32,295 nt of DNA from JBBPYR01 sp038199755 (GTDB taxonomy: Bacteria > Chloroflexota > Ktedonobacteria > Ktedonobacterales > Ktedonobacteraceae): positions 1 through 32,295 of the forward strand of contig JBBPYR010000321.1 in NCBI GenBank assembly GCA_038199755.1, in the 5' to 3' direction. Each line of letters begins with the position of its first letter. Positions within the stretch are counted from its first letter, which is position 1. Under the pieces are notes generated by a model, which ran no database searches, was not told the DNA's origin, and saw only the letters and a list, made by a program, of their open reading frames with translations. The position numbers were made by a program, and so were the translations under genes. Shown here piece after piece: positions 8,227 to 15,415 of the stretch.

Positions 8227-10656
8227 TTATTGGTCGAGCAACCTCGCTATGGTCTCCAAAAGGATGTCTTGTGGACAGGGTTTCGTCAGGTAGGCCTGTG
8301 CCCCCATACCAAGCGCACGCTGGCGATGCTTTTGCGATGAGCGTGACGTGAGAATGATCACTTTCACATCGGCCAGTTCAGGATACAGGCGCATAATGTT
8401 CAGCAGATCATACCCGTTCAAATTAGGCATTTCCATATCCAAAAGAAAGATGTCGGGTATACGCGCGGTAAGTTGTTCTAGGGCCTCCATGCCATCGCGG
8501 GCTTCGTAAAGCGTATAGTTTTTTTGCCGCAGCATATGCTGAAGCGATTGGCGTATTGAGGTAGAGTCATCTGCAATCAGGATGGAAGGTGTACGCAGCG
8601 GTGTTTGTGCTTGCTGCGGTCTTTCTCGCTGCGTTTGCGAGCGTTGCCGTGTTGTATACTGGCTGATTAGCGTGGACAGATCAAGCAGCAATAAGATGTT
8701 TCCTGTACCATCAATGGCACTGCCTAGAATGCCAGGTCGTTGCAGGTGGGGAGCTAATGGCTTCACCATTACTTCACACTCGTCCAGCACTTCATCAACT
8801 GTGATGCCCATGCTGCGCCGTGAGAGTTCCTGCAAGGGGATAATCATGGGTTGGATAGATGCGCTAGATGCCATGTTAGAGTGTTGCTCAGACGACAGTG
8901 CTGCTGCTGGAGTGTCTGGGTGTGGCTCGTTGAGCAATGCACTGAGGGCGTACCGTCTATCAATAGGGACCTGTTGAGCGTCTTCAATGCGTTGTATCTG
9001 TGAAAATGGTATAAGCAGTTGCTGGTCGTCTACTCGTACCAGCAAACAACGCACCGCACCTTGTGAACGCGGTAAGCGCAGATGGAAGCTGACACCAGCC
9101 ATATCATTACGCTGGAGCGAAATGCTGCCATTGAGGCGTTCTATGGGCTCACGTATCGTATCGATGATGCCGCCTTGCACCATCATTGAGAAACCCATTT
9201 CCAGGAGTAATTCATTGCCGATACTCTGAGCATGCAGGCGGACGCGGTAAGGAGTCTGCTCCTCATCAGCAGGCTGATCGACAACGAGATTGCTGATGCA
9301 GGTACGCAATAACTGTAGTAATGGAATTGAAAGAACTTCGAGAATATGTTGATCGACCTCAGTTGCTTCGCCAATCACCTCAAAGTGTATTCTTTGTTCC
9401 TGGCCCGCGACGCTCATATCAATGGCACGTTGCAAGCGTGGCAATAAAACACGCAGAGGTGCGGAATGCAAGAATTGAATATCATTGCGCGTAATCGCTA
9501 TCTGCCCTTTATAGGTTTGCAGAAGCGTACTCAGTTGCGTATAGGCGATATGCACGTTATTGGTTGCAATAGTGACATCGGCCACCGCTTCGTTGAATGC
9601 ACGTAGTAACTCGTCACGTTCGGTATACTGCTCCATCTCCAATTCATCCCATTGAGGTTGCGTGTGCGTTTGATCCCCTTTTGTCGTGAGCTTGTTTTTG
9701 CGTGTGTATGTATTGTGAGAGGAGTGACTGGGATGACTACTCGTTGTGCCTGGTGTCGTTTCATTGAGGATACGAGCTATCAATGAAGAGTCTGAAAGGG
9801 CATGAGCGGCACTCGACAAGGTGTGAGGAGGGACTAGGAGTGTCGTGAACTGACTTTCAATGTGCTGTAGGCGTTGCTGTGAACGCTGTAGTTCCTGCAT
9901 GGCCGCTTCTGTTTTTGCTTGTGCGCTTTCAAGGGGCGTTTGGAGTTCGGCCAATTGCTCAGAATGTCGCACTAATTCCTCTATGCGCCGTATATCGACA
10001 CGCAAGAAAAACGCATCGCTGACAAGCGGTTGTGTTTCGGATGGGCGCGCATCGATATAAACGGGATGGAAGGGTGCATCCTCATCCGCATCAAGCACGT
10101 CAAGGGAGCGCCGTTGTATCTCCTCTTCCAAATCTTGTAGTGAAGCGTTGTGCTCTTGCCCTGTTTCGATGAGCTGAACCAGGCTGGTTTGCAGTGCCAT
10201 AACTGCTTGTAGTAAAACGGGAATGACTACAAGCGTAGCCGCTTGACCATTGAGAACTTTTTTGCTGAGGTCTTCGATATGTCCCGCTAACGTTGCCATG
10301 ACACGATAGTCCAGTGACCCGGCGGCCCCGCGTAGTTTGTGACCTGCCCGTTCAAGTGGAAGGAGCTGCGCGGTCTCGCTGATCCCAACGTGTTCTATGT
10401 GTTGTAGCACGCGATGCATCGTCTCAATTTCTTCTTCAACCTCGGTGGCAAAGGTAATGAGCATTTCGTCACTACTCGTATACGCCTCAGCAGGTGTGCT
10501 CTGCCCTGCTTCTCCCGCTTGCGCATCATCAGATGGGGGTGGTGCCCAGCTATCAAGGGCATCAAAGGCGTGTATCACGGCCCAATCTTCGGCGGATAAG
10601 CTGTCTTCACTGGTATTTGTCTGTTCAAGAGGGTCATCAAAGGGTGTGTTACTCAT
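8227..10656 (-). CDS. CheA-like hybrid protein (Hpt, degenerate kinase core, CheW-like, receiver)
   Basis: Domain order: an Hpt domain (about 60-180) with phospho-acceptor His106 in GHKLRGAAG; a coiled-coil/dimerisation-like part (about 215-275); a Ser/Thr/His-rich linker; a region where CheA would carry its ATPase (about 385-530); a CheW-like domain (about 535-670); and a receiver domain (690-809). The receiver is complete: DD at 696-697, Asp740, Thr770 and Lys792. The ATPase region is not convincing. The N-box equivalent is PLLQLLRTCISNLVVD where CheA has an HxxRNAxDHG-type motif, and no DDGxG or GxGxG box is seen before the family-like end VSFHLRLPR. The start overlaps the end of the CheW gene by 8 nt, implying coupling. 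It probably relays or scaffolds phosphotransfer rather than autophosphorylating; this is inferred from motif loss. Confidence 0.85.
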   Translation of the reverse strand: MSNTPFDDPLEQTNTSEDSLSAEDWAVIHAFDALDSWAPPPSDDAQAGEAGQSTPAEAYTSSDEMLITFATEVEEEIETMHRVLQHIEHVGISETAQLLPLERAGHKLRGAAGSLDYRVMATLAGHIEDLSKKVLNGQAATLVVIPVLLQAVMALQTSLVQLIETGQEHNASLQDLEEEIQRRSLDVLDADEDAPFHPVYIDARPSETQPLVSDAFFLRVDIRRIEELVRHSEQLAELQTPLESAQAKTEAAMQELQRSQQRLQHIESQFTTLLVPPHTLSSAAHALSDSSLIARILNETTPGTTSSHPSHSSHNTYTRKNKLTTKGDQTHTQPQWDELEMEQYTERDELLRAFNEAVADVTIATNNVHIAYTQLSTLLQTYKGQIAITRNDIQFLHSAPLRVLLPRLQRAIDMSVAGQEQRIHFEVIGEATEVDQHILEVLSIPLLQLLRTCISNLVVDQPADEEQTPYRVRLHAQSIGNELLLEMGFSMMVQGGIIDTIREPIERLNGSISLQRNDMAGVSFHLRLPRSQGAVRCLLVRVDDQQLLIPFSQIQRIEDAQQVPIDRRYALSALLNEPHPDTPAAALSSEQHSNMASSASIQPMIIPLQELSRRSMGITVDEVLDECEVMVKPLAPHLQRPGILGSAIDGTGNILLLLDLSTLISQYTTRQRSQTQRERPQQAQTPLRTPSILIADDSTSIRQSLQHMLRQKNYTLYEARDGMEALEQLTARIPDIFLLDMEMPNLNGYDLLNIMRLYPELADVKVIILTSRSSQKHRQRALGMGAQAYLTKPCPQDILLETIARLLDQ

Positions 10657-11293
10657 GGGCTGATGGTATCCCTATGTGTTGGGCGATATGCGCTACTAAT
10701 GCCTCTATGTTGAGTATCATCACTTTCTGATAGATTTCGCTGATGACTTCCTGATCGCGTACACGCTCTCTCAATCCTATCGCGCCCTCGGCGTTGGCCG
10801 GTGTGGTGGCTATGCCCGTATCAATGGAAGAGACGTACAGACCAACTATGATATTTTCATAAGAGACAATAGCAATTCTACTGGTTTCTAAGGTAGAACG
10901 CGGGGAGGTTGCTGAAGCTTGCAACGTTGGAGGTAGCAAAAGATATTCTGTAAGATGTATTACCGCGATGGCCTCGTTACGCCATGCCATCAATCCCAAC
11001 AGCCAGGGAGGAGACAGCGGCAGACGGGTAAAATGTGTAGGAGCTACTACCACCTCATGTAATGAGGCAAGTGGGAGTAAGCACCACCCTTGCTCTAGTT
11101 CGCAGAGCAAAAAATCATCGACACTATCTGCATTGCGCCTTTTCTGTGTGGCAACAGCGACCTGTTGAGCCAATGCTGCTGCATGGGACCAGAACTCGGT
11201 GTCACTCAGTTGGGCAAGCAAATGTGCATGAGCAGGAGTGAACGCTTCAAGCGGTTGTGTCGCATTCGCGTCATGCGCGTCGTTCGTATCCAT
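10649..11293 (-). CDS. CheW-like adaptor protein
   Basis: CheW-type proteins couple receptors to a CheA kinase. After a ~55-residue N-terminal extension, the SH3-like CheW fold can be followed: FLLCELEQGWCLLPLASLHEVV, then FTRLPLSPPWLLGLMAWRNEAIAVIHLTEYL, then RIAIVSYENIIVGLYVSSI and a C-terminal IYQKVMILNIEALVAHI. At 214 aa it is longer than E. coli CheW because of the N-terminal extension and an insertion near residues 125-138. The gene overlaps the following CheA-like gene by 8 nt and lies 27 nt after the CheY-like gene, so all three form one operon. No methyl-accepting receptor, CheR or CheB is in the window. The ATG has only a weak purine-rich site (GGGGAT). Confidence 0.82.
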   Translation of the reverse strand: MDTNDAHDANATQPLEAFTPAHAHLLAQLSDTEFWSHAAALAQQVAVATQKRRNADSVDDFLLCELEQGWCLLPLASLHEVVVAPTHFTRLPLSPPWLLGLMAWRNEAIAVIHLTEYLLLPPTLQASATSPRSTLETSRIAIVSYENIIVGLYVSSIDTGIATTPANAEGAIGLRERVRDQEVISEIYQKVMILNIEALVAHIAQHIGIPSAHE

Positions 11294-11320
11294 CCGCTAC
11301 TATTTTATCCCCATCTGCAA

Positions 11321-11716
11321 CTATCCTTGACTTGGCAGCGGGTCGCCTAAATAGGTTGTGATCACATCAACAACATCTTGCGTTTTGAAGGGTTTCGTAA
11401 TATATTCTTTAGCACCTGCCAAGCGGCCTTTGAGACGGTCTATAACGCCGTCACGTCGTGAGAGCATCACAATGATGGTGTTGTTAAATTGAGGCTTTGT
11501 CTTAAACTTGCGCGCAACCTCGTAGCCATCCATTTTGGGCAGGTTAATATCTAGTAGCACTAGGTCTGGTATGCGTGCATGTGTGCTTGTCAGGGCTTTC
11601 ATTGCCTCTACGCCATCTGCATATCCCTCTACCACAAAGCCTTCACGCCTCAGACATGTCTCGATGATCTTACGGACTGTTGCAGAGTCATCTATCACCA
11701 TAACTAATTTACTCAT
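11321..11716 (-). CDS. Single-domain response regulator (CheY/PilG-like)
   Basis: This is a stand-alone receiver domain of 131 aa with no output domain. The acidic pocket is MVIDDS, the phospho-acceptor Asp is in DLVLLDINLPKMDGYEV, the switch Ser is in IVMLSRRDG, and the conserved Lys is in EYITKPFK. The frame extends upstream to 11776, but AGAGGA lies 6 nt before the ATG at 11716 and the receiver fold begins there (MSKLVMVIDDS), so the shorter form is chosen. It heads the operon with the CheW-like and CheA-like genes and is the likely target of their phosphotransfer, possibly for surface motility or another output; no pilus or flagellar gene is nearby. Confidence 0.9.
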   Translation of the reverse strand: MSKLVMVIDDSATVRKIIETCLRREGFVVEGYADGVEAMKALTSTHARIPDLVLLDINLPKMDGYEVARKFKTKPQFNNTIIVMLSRRDGVIDRLKGRLAGAKEYITKPFKTQDVVDVITTYLGDPLPSQG

Positions 11717-11756
11717 CGTTGTCCTCTTTCTCTTTTCCACACTACCAACATCCACA

Positions 11757-11797
11757 GAAAAATAGCGTTCGTTCATTGTAGAGCTAGACGAACGCTA
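11757..11797 (-). terminator. Hairpin plus T-run upstream of cheY (terminator or attenuator)
   Basis: TAGCGTTCGT (11763-11772) and ACGAACGCTA (11788-11797) are perfect 10-nt inverted copies around a 15-nt loop. On the minus strand a T5 run follows at once. It would end transcripts from the 319-aa ORF upstream. If the promoter at 11843-11872 is used, it lies in the cheY leader and would act as an attenuator. Confidence 0.6.
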
Positions 11798-11842
11798 GGG
11801 CACCCGCTCTATTCTTAAAAATAAATAGCATCCCTTTTCATG

Positions 11843-11872
11843 ATATTACCACATCACTATGCTTATTTTCAA
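11843..11872 (-). promoter_or_regulatory. Candidate sigma70-type promoter for cheY-cheW-cheA operon
   Basis: On the minus strand TTGAAA (11867-11872) and TAATAT (11843-11848) are separated by 18 nt. The predicted leader to the ATG at 11716 is about 120 nt and contains the hairpin/T-run at 11757-11797. Confidence 0.4.
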
Positions 11873-11919
11873 GCGTTCTGCCATAAAAAATGCCTAAAGA
11901 TTTTTATAGCTGTGCTTTA

Positions 11920-12816
11920 TTAAGCAAGCGGCAACTCTTTCAAAAACTTTTCTAAGGCGCGAATGCGATATTGACGCGCAAAATCGACAATATTGGAGTG
12001 CGCTGGCTGTGGTTGCTGGTTCAACTCTTGTTGTACCATTTGCCGTAGCAACGGAACATCTTCACTCCAGGCAATGGTGAGCAGCATCTCCGTGACGCTT
12101 TCATCTATACGATGAATATCAAGGTGTCTCAGCCAGAGCGCGAAAAGACGCTCTAGCCAGCGATGGCGGTCATCGGCGGGTAAGAGTGGTGCCAATGAAG
12201 AGGAGAGATCAAAGGTGATGTTGCTGCTCGCTTCGCTTAATAGCGTTTCAAGAATAGGCATGATGTCATCAATTGCTTTATCGAATATGCCTCTCAGCGT
12301 GCCATTCTCCTCGCTGAGACGTTGATCCAATACGAGTGCATAGAGGACGAGCGCACTTTGATAATCGTGCTGCTCAGCTCTCGTCTCGGCCTCTTCCAGC
12401 AATTCTGTTAAGTCATCAAGTATTTCCTGAGATGATGCCCCTTGTTGCAAACGCTCTGTATAGGATGTGATGCGTATATGGTAACTTTCCAGATCAAGTG
12501 GGAGTAGGATTGGTTGTGGCTGGCGGTTGTGAAAAGTCGTTAATTCGTCACCATTGAAATCCCAATCCTCGGTAACTTCATCATCATCCTGGTTGCCATT
12601 GTTTATGCCATCAGCGTAACTCTCTCCCCCTTCAAGATGGAGTGGGAAAGGCTGTGGTCCGCGAATATTTTCCGCTCCTGTCACGCTCTCAAGTTCATCT
12701 AGTATCTCTACTACCTCGGTCAGGAGTGGAGGATGCCGTACAAGCAAATCCTGAATTAGCAAGTAAAGTTGTTCACGATTGGCGTTTTGCAAACGACGAT
12801 CTAACTTTGACTCCAT
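11920..12816 (-). CDS. Hypothetical alpha-helical protein, about 298 aa
   Basis: I do not recognise a family. The protein is acidic and looks almost entirely helical, with an Asn/Asp/Glu-rich low-complexity stretch near residues 75-92. The C-terminal two thirds read like repeat-type helices (EEAETRAEQHDYQSALVLYALVL, WLERLFALWLRHLDIHR), reminiscent of TPR-like scaffolds. No membrane segment is seen. The frame is open up to 12879, but those 21 extra codons come from the left end of the adjacent TnpB element, so the native start is probably the ATG at 12816 (MESKLDRRLQ). No good ribosome site is visible there. Without the element it would lie about 95 nt after the histidine kinase gene on the same strand, so an interrupted operon is likely. 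Confidence 0.7.
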   Translation of the reverse strand: MESKLDRRLQNANREQLYLLIQDLLVRHPPLLTEVVEILDELESVTGAENIRGPQPFPLHLEGGESYADGINNGNQDDDEVTEDWDFNGDELTTFHNRQPQPILLPLDLESYHIRITSYTERLQQGASSQEILDDLTELLEEAETRAEQHDYQSALVLYALVLDQRLSEENGTLRGIFDKAIDDIMPILETLLSEASSNITFDLSSSLAPLLPADDRHRWLERLFALWLRHLDIHRIDESVTEMLLTIAWSEDVPLLRQMVQQELNQQPQPAHSNIVDFARQYRIRALEKFLKELPLA

Positions 12817-12836
12817 AATGCTTATCGCAGGGTACC

Positions 12837-12857
12837 CCCACGCCTTTAGGCTGTGGG
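12837..12857. repeat. Left-end hairpin of tnpB element
   Basis: CCCAC (12837-12841) pairs with GTGGG (12853-12857), and GCC (12842-12844) pairs with GGC (12849-12851) around TTTA. It matches the right-end hairpin in its GCCTTTAGGC core, as expected for IS605-type ends recognised as folded single-stranded DNA. Confidence 0.6.
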
Positions 12858-12890
12858 AGGAATGCGACACTCCTTTCACATACTACCTAT

Positions 12891-12920
12891 TTGACAAAAA
12901 CCAGACATATATGGTATACT
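12891..12920 (+). promoter_or_regulatory. tnpB: Consensus-like promoter directly before tnpB
   Basis: TTGACA (12891-12896) and TATACT (12915-12920) are separated by 18 nt. The -10 ends only 6 nt before the ATG at 12927, so transcription should begin at or very near the start codon, giving a leaderless mRNA. The TTG of the -35 could be misread as an upstream start codon. Confidence 0.75.
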
Positions 12921-12926
12921 ATTCGT

Positions 12927-14177
12927 ATGGATAGAACGATACGGGTACAACTGAACCCCACTCCTGAACAAGCGCAAGCCTTGCTTGAAACGCTTGACCA
13001 GTTCACACGTGCTTTCAATCATGTGTGTCGCTTTGGATGGGAACACCGCGAACGAAACGGGGTTGCTCTTCACCATGCGACGTACTACGATACCAAAGCA
13101 GCGTGTCCCTTGCTCGTGTCTGACTTGCTCATACAAGCTCGTACCAAAGCCACCGAAACCGTAAAAAGTGCGTTGACGTGGAAAGCCAAGAAAGAAGCTC
13201 TCTATCCTAAGAAGGTGGCAAAAGCACAGAAGCAAGGGAAGCCCATTCCTGTCTTCAAGCCTGTCAAATGTCCACAATCTGAACAGTGTCCAGTACGCTA
13301 CAATGAGAAAACCTATGCTCTCAACTGGGCTACTCAGAGCGTTCGCTTGTCTACTACACAAGGACGAATGACACTCCCCTTTACCGTTCCCTCGTATAAT
13401 GCCCACTTGCAAGGCTATCCCCCATGCACAGCAGACCTCATCTATAAGCGAGGGAAGTTCTCCCTTCACATCGTGGTATCGGTTCCTGAACCAGAGTTCA
13501 AGCGGACCGATACGGTCATAGGCGTTGATCTTGGTTTGAACAGGCCCGCCGTTACCTCTACCAGACAGTTTCTTGGGAGCAAGCGATGGAAAGAAATTGA
13601 CCGTCGCTCTTTTCGCTTGCGTCGGAAATTGCAATCTAAAGGAACAAAGAGTGCGAAGAGACATTTGAAAAAGCTGTCTCAAAAGCAAGCGCGATTCCAC
13701 CGAGATTGCGATCATGTGCTGAGTAAGCAAATTGTGAACAGTACCCCTGGTGGCTCTACTATCGTCTTGGAAAATCTCACCAACATACGGGAGACTTCCA
13801 AGATGGGGAGAGGCAAGGGAAACAAGACGCTCTCCAACAAACGCAAACTGCATAGCTGGACCTTTGCTCAACTGTATAGCTTCATCGGCTATAAAGGGCA
13901 AGCACGCGGGATGGCAGTAGAACGGATTGACCCACGCCACACCAGCCAAACGTGTAGCAAATGTGGGTATCAACATCGTTCTAACCGTCGTACTCAATCG
14001 CTGTTCCTTTGCCGAAAATGCGGCTACTGCTTAAATGCAGACCTCAATGCTTCCCTCAATATCAGGTCGAAGTACCTTGCTACTCTCGATACACTCTTGA
14101 GTAGTGGGCGTCCCGTCATGACGCCTATCGTTCCCACTGGTCACAGTGAGGGACAAGCCCTTGCGCCTTTAGGCTAA
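12927..14177 (+). CDS. tnpB: TnpB, RNA-guided transposon-associated nuclease
   Basis: TnpB proteins are RuvC-fold nucleases guided by an RNA from the element's right end; they cut donor or target DNA next to a transposon-associated motif. The 416-aa protein begins MDRTIRVQLNPTPEQ with the helical N-terminal domain. RuvC residues appear intact: Asp201 in IGVDLGLNRPA, Glu282 in TIVLENLTNIRE and Asp372 in NADLNASLNI. The zinc ribbon has two CxxC pairs (343/346 in CSKCGY; 362/365 in CRKCGY). The start is the ATG at 12927, because the longer frame begins inside the -35 box. There is no Shine-Dalgarno site, consistent with a leaderless message. The stop codon lies inside the right-end hairpin. It is probably active, since no key residue is missing. 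Confidence 0.92.
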   Translation: MDRTIRVQLNPTPEQAQALLETLDQFTRAFNHVCRFGWEHRERNGVALHHATYYDTKAACPLLVSDLLIQARTKATETVKSALTWKAKKEALYPKKVAKAQKQGKPIPVFKPVKCPQSEQCPVRYNEKTYALNWATQSVRLSTTQGRMTLPFTVPSYNAHLQGYPPCTADLIYKRGKFSLHIVVSVPEPEFKRTDTVIGVDLGLNRPAVTSTRQFLGSKRWKEIDRRSFRLRRKLQSKGTKSAKRHLKKLSQKQARFHRDCDHVLSKQIVNSTPGGSTIVLENLTNIRETSKMGRGKGNKTLSNKRKLHSWTFAQLYSFIGYKGQARGMAVERIDPRHTSQTCSKCGYQHRSNRRTQSLFLCRKCGYCLNADLNASLNIRSKYLATLDTLLSSGRPVMTPIVPTGHSEGQALAPLG

Positions 14178-14180
14178 GGG
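14158..14180. repeat. Right-end hairpin of tnpB element
   Basis: CCCTT (14158-14162) pairs with AAGGG (14176-14180), and GCC (14165-14167) pairs with GGC (14172-14174) around TTTA. The tnpB stop codon (14175-14177) is inside it. In TnpB systems the guide RNA scaffold ends here and the guide is read from the flank that follows. Confidence 0.6.
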
Positions 14181-14263
14181 TACATGACAATGCTATCTTT
14201 CTTGTGTCGCAGATGGCGATGCCTTGTGGTTGCTTTCAACGCTGCCCTGTTTCGATACGCCCT

Positions 14264-15415
14264 CTATGGTAGGATTGACCCATGACGCGCCACAATAGGT
14301 AAGGTGAAAGAGAATATGCTACCTTCTCCAACAGTGCTCTCTACGATGATACGGCCTCCATGTGCCTCCACCACCTGTTGGGCAATTGCAAGCCCTAATC
14401 CTGTGCCGCCACCACCAAGTCCAATAAAATCTGCTTTTGAGCGGGCGCGATTCGTTTTATAAAAGCGTTCAAAGATGCGCGAGAGGTCTTCTGCTCGAAT
14501 ACCCACACCGGTGTCCTGTACAAAAAAGCGTTGCCCGTTTTGTTCTGGCTGAAGAACTGTGCCTATCACAATCATACCACCTGATGGGGTAAATTTAATA
14601 GCGTTATGGACTAGATTGACGAGTACCCGCGTAATTTGTCTACTGTCAGCGGCAACGAGCGTTTTCTCGTCCTGGGTGGCAGTACGCAAGTTTACACGAT
14701 GGCGTTGTGCTAGAGGTAACATGCGGGCCATCACCTCGTGTACCAATTGTTGCGCCTCGACCGGCTCAATTTGCATCGCAACCTGTCCCGACTCGATACG
14801 TGACAATTCTAACAGTTCGTTTACCAGATCAGTGAGATATTGTATCTCAATTTCAATCTTTTCGACAAATTCCTGTGCTTTTTCGTGGTCGGTGTCGATG
14901 GCATCCTCTAATGTCTCGGTGAGTAAGCGCACCGCTGTCAGCGGTGTACGCAGTTCATGGGAGATATTCGCGATAAAATCTCGTTGTACGCGCTCTATAC
15001 GCCTTGTTTGGGCGATATCTTCTATGGTGACGAGTACATACGAGAATTGAGGGGAAGTAGGAGCTAGAGAGGATGCCGATGGCTCTGGCCTTTCTGCTTG
15101 CTGATAGAATGGGGTTGTTTTGATCTTCCAGACTTGCCCATCGCTATCTTTCGTATAGACAGTTGTACGCGGCTCTTTATCTTGCAATCCTTCATAGATG
15201 AGTTGCAGCATCTGTGTATCCAGCATAACCTCATGAAGCGGAGTGGCAGGAGTGAGCGTTTCTTGCCCCAGCAATGTGAGTGCTAGTTGGTTATGATGCT
15301 GGATACGGCTATGATGGTCAAGGATCAGAATAGGTACAGGGAGTGCCGCAACCAGACTACGAAAGAGGTATTGGTAATCAATGGTGGTTTCATCCATCGC
15401 ACTCACCGCTTTCAT
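14264..15415 (-). CDS. PAS-domain sensor histidine kinase, soluble, PhoR/WalK-like core
   Basis: The N-terminal ~135 residues resemble a PAS sensor (SLVAALPVPILILDHHSRIQ, then YVLVTIEDIAQTRRIERVQ). The kinase core follows: H-box FIANISHELRTPLT (His153), N-box LVNLVHNAIKF (Asn271), G1 box DTGVGI (about 301), F-box IFERFYK, and G2 box GTGLGLAIA (about 337). All are intact. No transmembrane segment is visible, so it should sense an internal signal. The ATG at 15415 overlaps the TGA of the GNAT gene (ATGA), implying coupled translation; a second ATG at 15397 has GGTGAG 5 nt upstream and is a possible start. No response regulator with an output domain lies next to it, so its partner is unknown. 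Confidence 0.9.
   Translation of the reverse strand: MKAVSAMDETTIDYQYLFRSLVAALPVPILILDHHSRIQHHNQLALTLLGQETLTPATPLHEVMLDTQMLQLIYEGLQDKEPRTTVYTKDSDGQVWKIKTTPFYQQAERPEPSASSLAPTSPQFSYVLVTIEDIAQTRRIERVQRDFIANISHELRTPLTAVRLLTETLEDAIDTDHEKAQEFVEKIEIEIQYLTDLVNELLELSRIESGQVAMQIEPVEAQQLVHEVMARMLPLAQRHRVNLRTATQDEKTLVAADSRQITRVLVNLVHNAIKFTPSGGMIVIGTVLQPEQNGQRFFVQDTGVGIRAEDLSRIFERFYKTNRARSKADFIGLGGGGTGLGLAIAQQVVEAHGGRIIVESTVGEGSIFSFTLPIVARHGSILP

Larger units (their letters stand above)
12831..14183 (+). mobile_element. Solo tnpB element (IS200/IS605-type, IS1341-like)
   Basis: The element carries one gene, tnpB, and no Y1 transposase tnpA. Related hairpins mark both ends: 12837-12857 on the left and 14158-14180 on the right, both with the core GCCTTTAGGC. 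GGGTAC occurs just outside both hairpins (12830-12835 and 14178-14183). Exact ends are not proven; the limits given enclose the hairpins. It sits between two minus-strand genes that may have been one operon. Confidence 0.75.

Noticed and set aside
11717..11776. N-terminal 20-residue extension of the CheY-like protein
   Set aside because: It lacks a ribosome site and overlaps the hairpin/T-run; the ATG at 11716 has AGAGGA and begins the receiver fold.
12876..13997. Long minus-strand ORF (373 codons) opposite tnpB
   Set aside because: It lies fully antisense to a clearly conserved TnpB with intact catalytic and zinc motifs. Its own translation shows no family motif and it has no ribosome site.
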